This document shows positions 8,063 through 15,860 of a stretch of 38,228 nucleotides of DNA, in pieces. Each line of letters opens with the position of its first letter. Positions within the stretch are counted from its first letter, which is position 1. Location: positions 1-38,228 of the forward strand of contig CALMYO010000033.1 in the NCBI GenBank assembly GCA_937873685.1, given 5' to 3'. The notes beneath the pieces were generated by a model, which was given only the letters and a program-made list of their open reading frames with translations, made no database searches and had not been told where the DNA came from. A program made the position numbers and the translations under genes. This DNA is from an uncultured Paracoccaceae bacterium (GTDB lineage: Bacteria > Pseudomonadota > Alphaproteobacteria > Rhizobiales > Rhizobiaceae).

Positions 8063-8346
8063 CAGTCGTCGACCTTCTGGCGCACGACTTCACCGGTGAC
8101 CGGATGCATGTAGGCCTCGATTCGCTGGCCCTTGGCGTCGATGGCGTAGACCTCGTAGCAGCCGTCCTCGGTCTTGACGCTGCGCACTTTCAGGCCCATC
8201 GCCTCGGCCTTGGCGGAAATGTCGGCGACGCTCATCCACGACGCCTTGTCGGTCGCGCCGCATTTGCGGGAATCGTCGGAGTCGCTGCTGGCGAAAGCCG
8301 GAGACAGGGCGGTGGCGACAATCAGGGTTGCAAGCAGGATACGCAT
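8062..8346 (-). CDS. exported PepSY-domain protein with two cysteines
   Basis: A 94-residue secreted protein. The signal peptide is MRILLATLIVATALSPAFAS. The mature part is one PepSY_2-type domain: SVADISAKAEAMGLKVRSVKTEDGCYEVYAIDAKGQRIEAYMHPVTGEVV. Two cysteines (residues 29 and 63) could form a disulfide after export. The start ATG at 8346 has an AAGGA site about 8 nt upstream. The stop overlaps the cytochrome b561 start. PepSY domains are small periplasmic domains found with redox membrane proteins and sensor kinases; their molecular role is not settled. A second PepSY gene starts divergently 133 nt away, so both probably share a bidirectional control region. Confidence 0.88.
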   Translation of the reverse strand: MRILLATLIVATALSPAFASSDSDDSRKCGATDKASWMSVADISAKAEAMGLKVRSVKTEDGCYEVYAIDAKGQRIEAYMHPVTGEVVRQKVDD

Positions 8347-8479
8347 GGGGGATGTCCTTTCAGTCGGGTTTGTTGCTCGGTCCGCCGAAGCGGTGATCGC
8401 CTTTTCGCAGCCTTGCCGTGACGGATCGCTGAGACGCGCGTTCAGCGTTTTGTCATCCGGGCGAAAGCATGCTGGCCAG

Positions 8480-8809
8480 ATGGACAGACGCGCCTTCCTC
8501 CTCATCCTGCCGTCCCTCATGATTGCGGGCGCATCCGCGCGCGCCGACCGCAAGGGTCGCGACGACGATGACGACGATCGCGACCGCGCGGACGAAGTGT
8601 TGCGCGAACGCACGGCCGGCCGCATCAAGCCGTTGGCGGAGATCCTCGCAATCGTGCGCAGGCGCTTCCCCGGGCGGGTGTTGCGCACCGAGTTCGAGAA
8701 CGACGATGGTGTGCCGATGTACGAGGTCTACATCCTGCAGCCGAACGGCCGCCGTCGCGAGGTGAAGCTCGATGCGCGCAACGGCCGCATTCTCGAAGTC
8801 GAAGACTGA
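8480..8809 (+). CDS. exported PepSY-domain protein with an acidic N-terminal stretch
   Basis: A 109-residue protein. The signal peptide MDRRAFLLILPSLMIAGASA is of twin-arginine flavour (DRRAFLL). A run RKGRDDDDDDRDRADE follows, six aspartates in a row directly after the expected cleavage site. The rest is a PepSY domain (PLAEILAIVRRRFPGRVLRTEFENDDG, YEVYILQPNGRRREVKLDARNGRILEVED). It has no cysteine, unlike its divergent partner. The ATG at 8480 fits the domain but lacks a strong ribosome site. It is 2 nt from the response-regulator gene, so it forms an operon with the two-component system, a recurrent arrangement in which the PepSY protein is probably an accessory of the sensor. The Asp run could bind cations (inference). 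Confidence 0.85.
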   Translation: MDRRAFLLILPSLMIAGASARADRKGRDDDDDDRDRADEVLRERTAGRIKPLAEILAIVRRRFPGRVLRTEFENDDGVPMYEVYILQPNGRRREVKLDARNGRILEVED

Positions 8810-8811
8810 GC

Positions 8812-9471
8812 ATGCGCATCCTGCTGGTCGAGGACGACGCCCGCATCGCCGCCGACGTTGAAACGGCGCTGAAGGCGCAGGGCTACCTTGTCGAAAACGC
8901 CCGCGACGGCGAGGATGCCTGGTTTCTCGGCGATACCGAGGATTACGCGGCGATCGTGCTCGATCTCGGCCTGCCCGGCATGGACGGATTGTCGGTGCTC
9001 AAGCGCTGGCGCGAGAACGGCCGCAAGACGCCGGTGTTGGTTCTCACCGCCCGCGGCAGTTGGTCCGAACGCGTCGAGGGCATCGATGCCGGCGCCGACG
9101 ATTACCTGCCGAAGCCGTTTCACATGGACGAACTGCTCGCGCGCCTGCGCGCCGTGCTGCGCCGCAGCGCCGGCCAGGCGACGCCGCTCCTCAAGGCAGG
9201 CGACGTCACGCTCGACCCGCGCCAGATGCGGGTGACGCGGCGCGGCGTTCCTGTGGCGCTGACGCCGCAGGAGTACCGCCTCGTCGCTTACCTGATGCAC
9301 CATGCAGGCCGTGTGGTGCCGCAGCAGGAACTGGCCGAGCATCTCCAGGCGGAACATTACGAACGCGAATCGAACGCGGTGGAAGTGCTGGTCGGCCGCG
9401 TGCGGCGCAAGCTCGGCCCCGACCTGATCGAGACGCGGCGCGGCTTCGGCTACCTTGTGGCCGACGCATGA
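8812..9471 (+). CDS. OmpR/PhoP-family response regulator
   Basis: A DNA-binding response regulator of 219 residues. The receiver domain has the acidic pair ED at residues 7-8 (LLVEDDARIA), the phospho-acceptor Asp 51 (AIVLDLGLPGMDG), Thr in VLVLTARG and Lys in YLPKPF. The C-terminal winged helix runs through LTPQEYRLVAYLMHHAGRVVPQ, AVEVLVGRVRRKLG and IETRRGFGYLV. It resembles the QseB/PmrA/TctD group. It starts 2 nt after the PepSY gene, and its last codons overlap the start of the sensor kinase gene by 4 nt (ATGA), so the three are one translational unit. The candidate regulon is the divergent PepSY/cytochrome b561 pair and its own operon (inference). Confidence 0.94.
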   Translation: MRILLVEDDARIAADVETALKAQGYLVENARDGEDAWFLGDTEDYAAIVLDLGLPGMDGLSVLKRWRENGRKTPVLVLTARGSWSERVEGIDAGADDYLPKPFHMDELLARLRAVLRRSAGQATPLLKAGDVTLDPRQMRVTRRGVPVALTPQEYRLVAYLMHHAGRVVPQQELAEHLQAEHYERESNAVEVLVGRVRRKLGPDLIETRRGFGYLVADA

Positions 9472-10847
9472 GACGGCTCGCCGGCTCGATCCGCCTGCGC
9501 ATGCTGCTCTATGCGTTCCTCGGCACGCTCTTTGCGCTGGCCGTTTCCGGCGCGGGCCTCAACGCCCTCTTCTCGCTTTATCTGGACCGCCGGCTCGGCC
9601 TGGAAGTGGACGCCCATGTCGCCCAGCTTGCCGGCAACCTGCAGATCGACAACGCGGGCTCGCCGCTGCGGCTCGTTGCCGAACCGGCCGATCCCCGTTT
9701 CCGCTCGCTCTATTCCGGCCTCTACTGGGAGGTGCGCGACGAGAAGCGCGGCGAGGCGCTGCGATCGGTTTCGTTGTGGGATTCCGAACTGCCCCTGCCG
9801 GCGGATGCCCTGCCGCCCGGCGCGACCCATGTCCATCAGGTTGCCGCGCCCGAGGGCGGCATGCTGATGCTGCACGAGACGCGCATCATCCTGGCCGATG
9901 GCGACGGCGAACGCACCGTGCGCATCTCGGTCGGCGTCAACCGCGCCGAGGCCGACATCCTGGCTGAAGGGTTCTTCTTCGACATGCTGCCCGGGCTGGC
10001 GCTGCTGTTTGCCGCGCTCGTCGCCGGCGCCTGGGTGCAGGTCGGCGCGGGGCTGCGTCCGGTGGCGCGCGTGGGAAAGGAGGTGCAGGCCGTGCGCGAG
10101 GGACGCCTGCAACGGCTTGGCGCGGCGGTCCCGACCGAGATTCTGCCGCTGGTGGAAGAGACCAACTCCCTGCTCACCGAACGCGAGGACGCCGTGCGGC
10201 GCGCCCGTGACCGCGCCACAGACCTGGCGCACGGGCTGAAGACGCCGCTGACTGCGCTCAACGCCGATATTGCACGCCTGCGCGACAAGGGCGAAACCGG
10301 CCTTGCCGACAACATCGAGGCGCTGGCGTTGCGCATGCGCCGCACCGTGGAGCGCGAACTGGCGCGGGCGCGGATGCGCCACCATGGCGGCGTCGGCGAG
10401 GGCGCTAGCCCGGCCGAGGCAGCAGACGCGATAGCGCGCATCCTTCAACGCACGCCCGCCGCCGACGGCAAATCCGTCACCGTCTCCGGCGGGCGGGACG
10501 TGCGCGTGGCGCTCGATCCGGACGATCTGAACGAGGTGCTCGGCAACCTGATCGAGAATGCTGTGCGCCATGCCGCTTCCCGCGTCGCAGTCGCCGTCAA
10601 CCGCGTCGAAGGGGGCGTTCGTGTCAGCATCGACGACGATGGCGCCGGCGCCGGTCACGGGACACTGGAGCGCCTGACGCAGCGCGGCGTGCGCGATGAC
10701 GAGCGCGGCGGCTCGGCCGGGCTCGGCCTTGCGATCGTCTCTGACATTCTGGCGCTGTACGACCGCGCGCCGCATTTCGACGCCTCGCCGCTCGGCGGGC
10801 TACAAGTCAGCGTGGTCTTGCCGATCCATGCTGGCGGGCGCGCCTGA
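9468..10847 (+). CDS. membrane sensor histidine kinase, partner of the upstream OmpR-type regulator
   Basis: A 459-residue kinase. An N-terminal helix (about residues 10-35, MLLYAFLGTLFALAVSGAG) and a second (about 172-192, LPGLALLFAALVAGAW) bracket a periplasmic sensor region of about 135 residues with no recognisable domain. Then come a HAMP-like linker (LRPVARVGKEVQAVREGRL), the H-box RDRATDLAHGLKTPLTAL with His 255, the N-box EVLGNLIENAVRHA and the G-box GSAGLGLAIVSDIL. The short H-box form DLAHGLKTPL is common in PhoQ/PmrB-like kinases. The start ATG overlaps the regulator's stop codon. The signal is unknown; association with PepSY proteins and cytochrome b561 suggests an envelope redox or metal cue (inference). 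Confidence 0.93.
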   Translation: MRRLAGSIRLRMLLYAFLGTLFALAVSGAGLNALFSLYLDRRLGLEVDAHVAQLAGNLQIDNAGSPLRLVAEPADPRFRSLYSGLYWEVRDEKRGEALRSVSLWDSELPLPADALPPGATHVHQVAAPEGGMLMLHETRIILADGDGERTVRISVGVNRAEADILAEGFFFDMLPGLALLFAALVAGAWVQVGAGLRPVARVGKEVQAVREGRLQRLGAAVPTEILPLVEETNSLLTEREDAVRRARDRATDLAHGLKTPLTALNADIARLRDKGETGLADNIEALALRMRRTVERELARARMRHHGGVGEGASPAEAADAIARILQRTPAADGKSVTVSGGRDVRVALDPDDLNEVLGNLIENAVRHAASRVAVAVNRVEGGVRVSIDDDGAGAGHGTLERLTQRGVRDDERGGSAGLGLAIVSDILALYDRAPHFDASPLGGLQVSVVLPIHAGGRA

Positions 10848-10904
10848 AAAGCGAGCAATGCCACGCGGGATTGTAGAGCGCCGAGCGCAAACCATGCCCT
10901 CGCG

Positions 10905-10944
10905 CTGTCATCGTTTGGTAACGAAACCGTAAATCATCCGTCAT
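10905..10944 (+). promoter_or_regulatory. array of four PHO-box-like half-sites (putative PhoB binding region)
   Basis: Half-sites CTGTCAT (10905-10911), TGGTAAC (10916-10922), CCGTAAA (10927-10933) and CCGTCAT (10938-10944) occur at exactly 11-bp spacing, the periodicity of tandem PhoB sites (consensus CTGTCAT, 4-nt A/T spacer, CTGTCAT). The first and last are close matches and the middle two weaker. The array ends 44 nt before the transporter's first start codon and is followed by a -10-like TTAGAC at 10954-10959. This points to induction under phosphate starvation. Confidence 0.6.
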
Positions 10945-10988
10945 CGCTTCCCGTTAGACACACCTGTCTTTAACAGGGGGATTCCACC

Positions 10989-11846
10989 ATGCTTCGCCTG
11001 CTCGCCGCTGCGGCCATTGCGTTGACCGCGTTCACGGCAAATGCCGCCGACAAGATTCGTTTCGCTGTGACCGATATCGAAGGGCTGGAGCAACTCCAGA
11101 CCGAATACGGTCCGTTCCGCGACGCGCTCTCCGCCGCCACCGGCTACGAGATCGAGTTTTTCGCGGTCAACAGCCGTACCGCTGCGGTCGAGGCGCTGAA
11201 TGCGGATCAGGTCGACATGGTTCTAACCGGCCCCGCCGAGTATGTCGTCATGAAGGAACTGACCGACGCGCAGATCGTCGTTGCCTGGCAGCGCCCGGAT
11301 TACTTTGCTCAAATCGTGACGCTGGCCGGCGGCGAGATCAAGACAGCCGCCGATTTGAAAGGCAAGAAGGTCACTTTCGGCGAAGTCGGCTCCACCTCCC
11401 AGCATCTCGGCCCCGCGCAAGCGCTGGCCGATCTTGGTCTCAAATATGGCGAAGACTACGAAGCGCTGATCATCAAGCGCAACACCGCCATCGAGGCGCT
11501 GATCCGCGGCGAGATCGCTGCCGTCGGCATGAATTTCGGCCACCTGAATGGCGCGCGCGAAGCCTATCCCGACGTCGCTTTCAAGGTGGTCGCCCGCGGC
11601 CCGGACCTGCCGGATGACATTCTCGTCGCCTCCAAGTCGGTTTCTGCCGATATCGTCGCCAAGATGCGGGACACCTTCCTGAAGGATGGCAAGTCCCTCA
11701 TGGAAGCGGTGCTGAAAGGTGAAGATACCCAGAAGTATCGCGGCGGGTTCTTCATCGCCACGGTCAACGACAGCGATTACGACTACGTGCGTTCGATGTA
11801 CCGCGCGATTGGCGTCGAGAGCTTCTCGAGCTTCGTCGGTGAATGA
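10989..11846 (+). CDS. phosphonate/phosphate/phosphite-type ABC transporter substrate-binding protein (PhnD family)
   Basis: A periplasmic ligand-binding protein of 285 residues. The signal peptide is MLRLLAAAAIALTAFTANAA with a cut near NAA. It has PhnD-family segments: YGPFRDALSAATGYEIEFF, the LTGPAEYVVM loop, LKGKKVTFGEVGSTSQHLGP, in which the Ser-Thr-Ser turn normally holds the oxyanion, and a GMNFGHLNG segment. The ligand is probably a phosphonate, phosphite or phosphate, but the specificity residues cannot be read with certainty. The start has a G-rich ribosome site (AGGGGG) 8 nt upstream; a small hairpin CCTGT/ACAGG partly covers that site. It is the first gene of a three-gene transporter operon behind a PHO-box array. 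No C-P lyase, phosphonatase or phosphite dehydrogenase gene is nearby. Confidence 0.9.
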   Translation: MLRLLAAAAIALTAFTANAADKIRFAVTDIEGLEQLQTEYGPFRDALSAATGYEIEFFAVNSRTAAVEALNADQVDMVLTGPAEYVVMKELTDAQIVVAWQRPDYFAQIVTLAGGEIKTAADLKGKKVTFGEVGSTSQHLGPAQALADLGLKYGEDYEALIIKRNTAIEALIRGEIAAVGMNFGHLNGAREAYPDVAFKVVARGPDLPDDILVASKSVSADIVAKMRDTFLKDGKSLMEAVLKGEDTQKYRGGFFIATVNDSDYDYVRSMYRAIGVESFSSFVGE

Positions 11847-12675
11847 TGTCATCGATGCGGCTGCGCCGCCGGTCGTCGCCGGTGCAGCCGTAAGGGATAC
11901 TGTTGGCCGGCTGGCGGAAACGCCGGCCGGCGACGCAATTTTGAACGCAATAGGGCTGTGGAAATCCTACGGCGCGGACGTAACGGTTCTGCGTGACGTG
12001 GAGCTGACAGTGCGCGAGGGCGAATCCGTCGCGCTGATCGGCGCCAACGGGTCCGGCAAGTCGACACTTCTGAAATGCCTCGTCGGCTTGCTGGCGATCG
12101 ATCGCGGCGAGATCGACCTTTTCGGTTGCCGCGTGCGACGCGACGGGCGCGGGGCGGCGCTACGCGCCATCCGCCGCCAGACGGGCTTCGTGTTCCAGAA
12201 CCACGGCTTGGTGCGCCGGCTTTGTGCGCTGTCCAACGTGGTTCACGGCCGACTGGGCGATGGCGGCTCCTGGCTAGCGGTTCATCATGCAATCGCCCCG
12301 GCCGCAATCCGCCGTGAAGCCTTTGCGGCGCTCGACGCCGTCGGCCTCGCCGACAAGGCGATGGCGCGCGCCGACGAACTGTCGGGCGGACAGGCGCAGC
12401 GTGTGGCGATCGCCCGCGCTTTGGTGCGCAAGCCGCGACTTCTCATTGCCGACGAGCCGGCCGCAAGCCTTGATCCTGCCGCCGGCCACGAGGTCATGCA
12501 CACCTTCGCCCGCATTGCCGCAAGCGGCACATCGACCTTGTTGTTCACGACGCACGACATGGAGCACGCGCTTCATTTCGCCACACGGATCGTCGGCCTC
12601 AGGCAGGGCGTCGTCGCGCTCGATGCTCCGGCCGCCACATTGCGCCGGTCCGATCTGGAGCACCTTTTCGCATGA
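11839..12675 (+). CDS. phosphonate/phosphate-type ABC transporter ATP-binding protein (PhnC family)
   Basis: Energises uptake by the adjacent binding protein and permease. The nucleotide-binding domain shows Walker A GANGSGKST (residues 68-76), a Q-loop near TGFVFQNHGLV, the signature ELSGGQAQRVAIARAL, Walker B LLIADEP and the switch His in FTTHDMEH. I take the GTG at 11839, which overlaps the end of the binding-protein gene by 8 nt and implies coupling; this gives about 34 extra residues before the domain, and a TTG at 11941 is an alternative start right at the domain edge. Length is 278 residues with the GTG. The end overlaps the permease start by 4 nt (ATGA). Confidence 0.9.
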   Translation: MNDVIDAAAPPVVAGAAVRDTVGRLAETPAGDAILNAIGLWKSYGADVTVLRDVELTVREGESVALIGANGSGKSTLLKCLVGLLAIDRGEIDLFGCRVRRDGRGAALRAIRRQTGFVFQNHGLVRRLCALSNVVHGRLGDGGSWLAVHHAIAPAAIRREAFAALDAVGLADKAMARADELSGGQAQRVAIARALVRKPRLLIADEPAASLDPAAGHEVMHTFARIAASGTSTLLFTTHDMEHALHFATRIVGLRQGVVALDAPAATLRRSDLEHLFA

Positions 12676-13481
12676 GCGCGACCGATGTCCATGAACGCGA
12701 AACGCCCGGCCGGTTCGCGCGACTGAGCCCGGCCGCTTTCGCGATCGCAGTTGCCGCTGCGGCGCTGGTGCTGGCGTCGGTTGCAACGGTGGCGCCGTCG
12801 CCAGACCGCCTGGCCGCCGGATTGCCGCGGATGGCCAACCTGATCGGACGCATGTTGCCGCCGGAGACCGATCCGGCGTTCCTCGCCCGCATGGGGCTGC
12901 GCATCCTGGAAACCTTCGCCATCGCCATCGCCGGGACGGCCATTGGCGTCGTACTCTCGCTGCCGGTCGCGTGGCTGGCGGCGCGCGGCGTGTCGCCTGT
13001 CGGCGCCGCGACCTTCCTGTTCAAGGGATTTGTATCCTTCCTGCGCACCGTGCCCGATCTGGTCTGGGCGCTGATCTTTGTCGCCTCGATCGGTCTTGGA
13101 CCCGTGGCCGGCGTGATGACCATCGTCGTCGACACGATCGGCTTTTGCGGGCGCTTCTTTGCAGAGGCGATGGAGGACGCCGACAAGGGACCGCAGGAAG
13201 CGCTTGCCGCGACCGGTGCAAGCCGCTTTGCCATCCTTGCGGCTGCGATCATTCCCGACACCCTTCCGTCGATGATCAACACCACGTTGTTTGCGCTCGA
13301 AAAGGCCGTCCGCTCCTCGGTGGTTCTTGGTCTCGTCGGCGCCGGTGGCATCGGCCAGGAACTGGAAACGGCGTTCAGCCTGTTCCAGTATCCGAAAGCG
13401 ATGACGATCATTCTTGCGATCTTCGTCGTCGTCATCGCGATGGAGTATGTCGCCGACCGGCTGCGCGCCCGCGTTCGCTGA
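12672..13481 (+). CDS. phosphonate/phosphate-type ABC transporter permease (PhnE family)
   Basis: The membrane channel of the transporter, 269 residues with about six hydrophobic segments. The first is near residues 21-42 (AFAIAVAAAALVLASVATV). The cytoplasmic EAA loop is clear in EALAATGASRFAILAAAIIPDTLP, and the PhnE-type GLVGAGGIGQELETAFSLFQY segment follows. Only one permease gene is present, whereas the rhizobial phoCDET system has two, so the channel may be a homodimer. The start ATG overlaps the ATPase stop codon. The gene converges on the methyltransferase gene with only 6 nt between the two ends and no hairpin there. Confidence 0.92.
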   Translation: MSATDVHERETPGRFARLSPAAFAIAVAAAALVLASVATVAPSPDRLAAGLPRMANLIGRMLPPETDPAFLARMGLRILETFAIAIAGTAIGVVLSLPVAWLAARGVSPVGAATFLFKGFVSFLRTVPDLVWALIFVASIGLGPVAGVMTIVVDTIGFCGRFFAEAMEDADKGPQEALAATGASRFAILAAAIIPDTLPSMINTTLFALEKAVRSSVVLGLVGAGGIGQELETAFSLFQYPKAMTIILAIFVVVIAMEYVADRLRARVR

Positions 13482-13487
13482 CCGCAC

Positions 13488-14141
13488 CTACCGTCTTTCG
13501 GCGACGAGATGCCAGTGCCAGTGTCCGGGCCGGTGCTCGTGGTCGACCAGCGACCGCACATCGAAACCGGGAAGCATCGCCGTCAGTTCGGCCGCATCGC
13601 AATAGAAGTGGGGATGCACCTTGTCGTCGGGCGCGTCGGGAACCACGAAGGCTCCGGGGGCGACTTCCACGCCGACGCCATGGCCCGTGTTGCGCTTCGA
13701 GAGCATGGTCAGGAACAGCGTTCCGCCGGCGCGCGTCACCCGCGTGATCTCGTCGATCGCCTGCTGCACCACATCGGGTGCGCCGTGGTAGATGACGTTG
13801 AAGCAGATCACCAGGTCGAAGGCATTGTCGCCGAAGGGCAGTTCGGTCATCAGCCCGCAATGTGCGTCGATGGCGAGACCTAGGTCGTTAGCGGCGCCCT
13901 TCAGAGCCTCAATTCCGCTTTCGCTGCCATCGATCGCCGAGGTGGCGTAGCCAAGCCTGGCGAGAGCCAGCGCATGACGCCCGACGCCACAACCGAGATC
14001 GAGCGCGTCGTGGGCGCCCGCGAGCCGTGTTTTCGCCGCGCAAGCGACAACTTGCGGATCGGGGTCGGACCATTGTTTGCGGCCCGCGGCATCCCGCCAG
14101 GTCCGGTTCCAATGGGTATGGGCTGTGTCTGAACGTTCCAT
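13488..14141 (-). CDS. class I SAM-dependent methyltransferase
   Basis: A cytoplasmic methyltransferase of 217 residues. SAM-binding motif I is ALDLGCGVGRHALALARLG (about residues 46-64), acidic motif II is TSAIDGSESGIEAL, and motif IV is FDLVICFNVIYHG; RAGGTLFLTMLS follows. The C-terminal HRPGHWHWHLVAERR is rich in His and Trp and might bind metal or substrate. Family-level features resemble tellurite-resistance TehB-like and small-molecule methyltransferases, but the substrate is unknown. The ATG at 14141 has AGGAGA upstream at a good distance. It lies 53 nt downstream of engB on the same strand and may be co-transcribed with it. Confidence 0.85.
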   Translation of the reverse strand: MERSDTAHTHWNRTWRDAAGRKQWSDPDPQVVACAAKTRLAGAHDALDLGCGVGRHALALARLGYATSAIDGSESGIEALKGAANDLGLAIDAHCGLMTELPFGDNAFDLVICFNVIYHGAPDVVQQAIDEITRVTRAGGTLFLTMLSKRNTGHGVGVEVAPGAFVVPDAPDDKVHPHFYCDAAELTAMLPGFDVRSLVDHEHRPGHWHWHLVAERR

Positions 14142-14194
14142 GCGATGCTTCTCCTGTTTGCTGGCCGATAGTGCGGCCCGGTAACAGGAATGCG

Positions 14195-14875
14195 TCAGGC
14201 CACCGCGGTCATGATCGCCGCGCGCAATTCTTCCACACCTTCGCCCTTTTCCGACGAAGTTGCGATGATGGCGGGATAGGCGGCGGGGCGCTTGCGAATG
14301 GCGCTCGCCGTTTCCTCGATGAGCTTCGGCACGCCGGCCGCCTTGATCTTGTCGGTCTTGGTGAGCACGACCTGGTAGGAGACCGCCGCCTTGTCGAGCA
14401 GGTCCATCACTTCCGCATCGTTCTTCTTCACGCCGTGGCGCGCGTCGATCAGCAGGTAGACGCGCTTCAGCGTCACGCGGCCCCGCAGGTAGTCGAAGAC
14501 GAGCTTCGTCCAGGCGTCGACCTTTTCCTTCGGCGCTTCGGCAAAGCCGTATCCCGGCATATCGACCAGCGCCATCGGCGGCAGGTCGCCGGCCGCGCCG
14601 CTGTGGCCTTCCGGCACGAAGTAGTTCAGTTCCTGCGTGCGGCCCGGCGTGTTGGAGGTGCGCGCCAGCCCCTTGCGCGCTGTCAGTGCATTGATCAGCG
14701 ACGACTTGCCGACATTGGAGCGGCCGGCAAACGCGATCTCCGGCGGGCCTTGCGGCGGCAACACCGCCATCGAGGGTACGGAACGGATGAAGGTCCAACC
14801 GACTGGAAAGCGCGGCGCGTCATCCGGCGGAACGTCCGGCTGGGTCTCGTGCGGGGCGGGAGGCTTGCTGTTCAT
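14195..14875 (-). CDS. engB: ribosome biogenesis GTP-binding protein EngB (YihA/YsxC)
   Basis: A small essential GTPase that assists late assembly of the large ribosomal subunit. The 226-residue protein shows the complete G-motif set: G1 [12 protein letters not shown] (P-loop residues 51-58), G2 [12 protein letters not shown]3 [11 protein letters not shown]4 LTKTDK and G5 ATSSEKGEG. The N-terminal 25 residues are Pro/Asp-rich and specific to alphaproteobacterial homologues. In related genomes engB commonly adjoins argB; here they are separated, suggesting local rearrangement. It is followed by the methyltransferase gene and runs divergently from the TVP38 gene across a 210-nt gap in which I see no definite regulatory element. 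Confidence 0.96.
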   Translation of the reverse strand: MNSKPPAPHETQPDVPPDDAPRFPVGWTFIRSVPSMAVLPPQGPPEIAFAGRSNVGKSSLINALTARKGLARTSNTPGRTQELNYFVPEGHSGAAGDLPPMALVDMPGYGFAEAPKEKVDAWTKLVFDYLRGRVTLKRVYLLIDARHGVKKNDAEVMDLLDKAAVSYQVVLTKTDKIKAAGVPKLIEETASAIRKRPAAYPAIIATSSEKGEGVEELRAAIMTAVA

Positions 14876-15085
14876 GTCCGCCGCATCGGCGTGAAATCGC
14901 GTCTTGTCAACCGCAGGCGCATGACATCGCGGCGCCGGCGTGCTTTCTCACGCTGGCGTGATCGATGCGACAACGTTCTTGACACTACCGTGCATCAAGC
15001 CGTTGTGACTTGCGGTGAACGCTCCGATGAACGATCTCCGCCTCGGACGCGGCGCGCGGGCGCCGGTTACGCAACGAGGCAAGGC

Positions 15086-15829
15086 ATGACAACGATGGTC
15101 GACAAGAACGAAGCGACGGGCAGAAGCGGTATCGTCCGCTTCATGCCGCTGGCGATTATCGCCGGCGGGCTCCTGTTCGGTTACGCGATGGGCTGGCATC
15201 GTTTCCTGTCTTTCGAATACCTGATCGAGAGTCGCGAAACGCTCGCGGTCTGGGTCTCGGCCAATCCGGTGCTTGCGCCGTTGCTGTTTGGCGCGGTCTA
15301 TGCGCTGGCGACGGCGTTTTCCTTTCCGGCCGCGTCCTTGTTGACGGTTTTCGGCGGTCTACTGTTTGGCTGGGCAATTGCCGCGCCGGTGGTGGCGGTG
15401 GCCGCAACGCTTGGCGCCACCGCCCTGTTCATCGCCGCGCGCAGCGCCTTCGGCGATTTCTTTCGCTCAAAGGCAGGCGGCGTGCTGGCGCGACTGAAGG
15501 ACGGGTTCGAGAAGGACGCCTTCGGGTACCTGTTCGTCCTGCGGCTTGCGCCGCTGTTTCCGTTCTGGATCGTCAACATCGCGCCGGCCTTCTTCAAGGT
15601 GTCGCTGCGCGATTATGTGACGGCGACATTTCTCGGCATCCTGCCCGGCGTCGTTGCGTATTCCTGGCTCGGCCAGGGGCTCGATTCGGTGATCTCCGCA
15701 GCCAAGGCTGCGGGGCGCGATGTCGGTCTGGCCGATATCGCCACGCCTGAGATCCGTATCGCCTTCATTGCCCTCGCCATCGTGGCCGCCATCCCCATGA
15801 TCGTGCGCAAGTGGCGCGCTCGCATCTGA
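15086..15829 (+). CDS. TVP38/TMEM64 (DedA-like VTT) family membrane protein
   Basis: A 247-residue inner-membrane protein with about six hydrophobic segments. The family core is visible: PLLFGAVYALATAFSFPAAS, then LTVFGGLLFGWAIAAP, the FLRLAPLFPFW-type motif (here VLRLAPLFPFWIVN) with the LRLxPxxPF arginine, and GILPGVVAYSWLG. Proteins of this group are related to DedA and to eukaryotic lipid scramblases, and roles in membrane lipid or proton homeostasis are proposed; no substrate can be read here. The ATG at 15086 has GAGG 6 nt upstream; an ATG at 15095 is possible. It lies 31 nt before a MerA-like flavoprotein gene; the two families are often adjacent or fused. Confidence 0.9.
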   Translation: MTTMVDKNEATGRSGIVRFMPLAIIAGGLLFGYAMGWHRFLSFEYLIESRETLAVWVSANPVLAPLLFGAVYALATAFSFPAASLLTVFGGLLFGWAIAAPVVAVAATLGATALFIAARSAFGDFFRSKAGGVLARLKDGFEKDAFGYLFVLRLAPLFPFWIVNIAPAFFKVSLRDYVTATFLGILPGVVAYSWLGQGLDSVISAAKAAGRDVGLADIATPEIRIAFIALAIVAAIPMIVRKWRARI

Positions 15830-15860
15830 TCCTCCCCGACACATCGGAGTTTCCCTTGTC

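Noticed and set aside
10963-10977. Small hairpin CCTGT/ACAGG overlapping the ribosome site of the transporter operon as a riboswitch or attenuator
   Set aside because: A 5-bp stem is expected by chance and there is no aptamer-like structure upstream.
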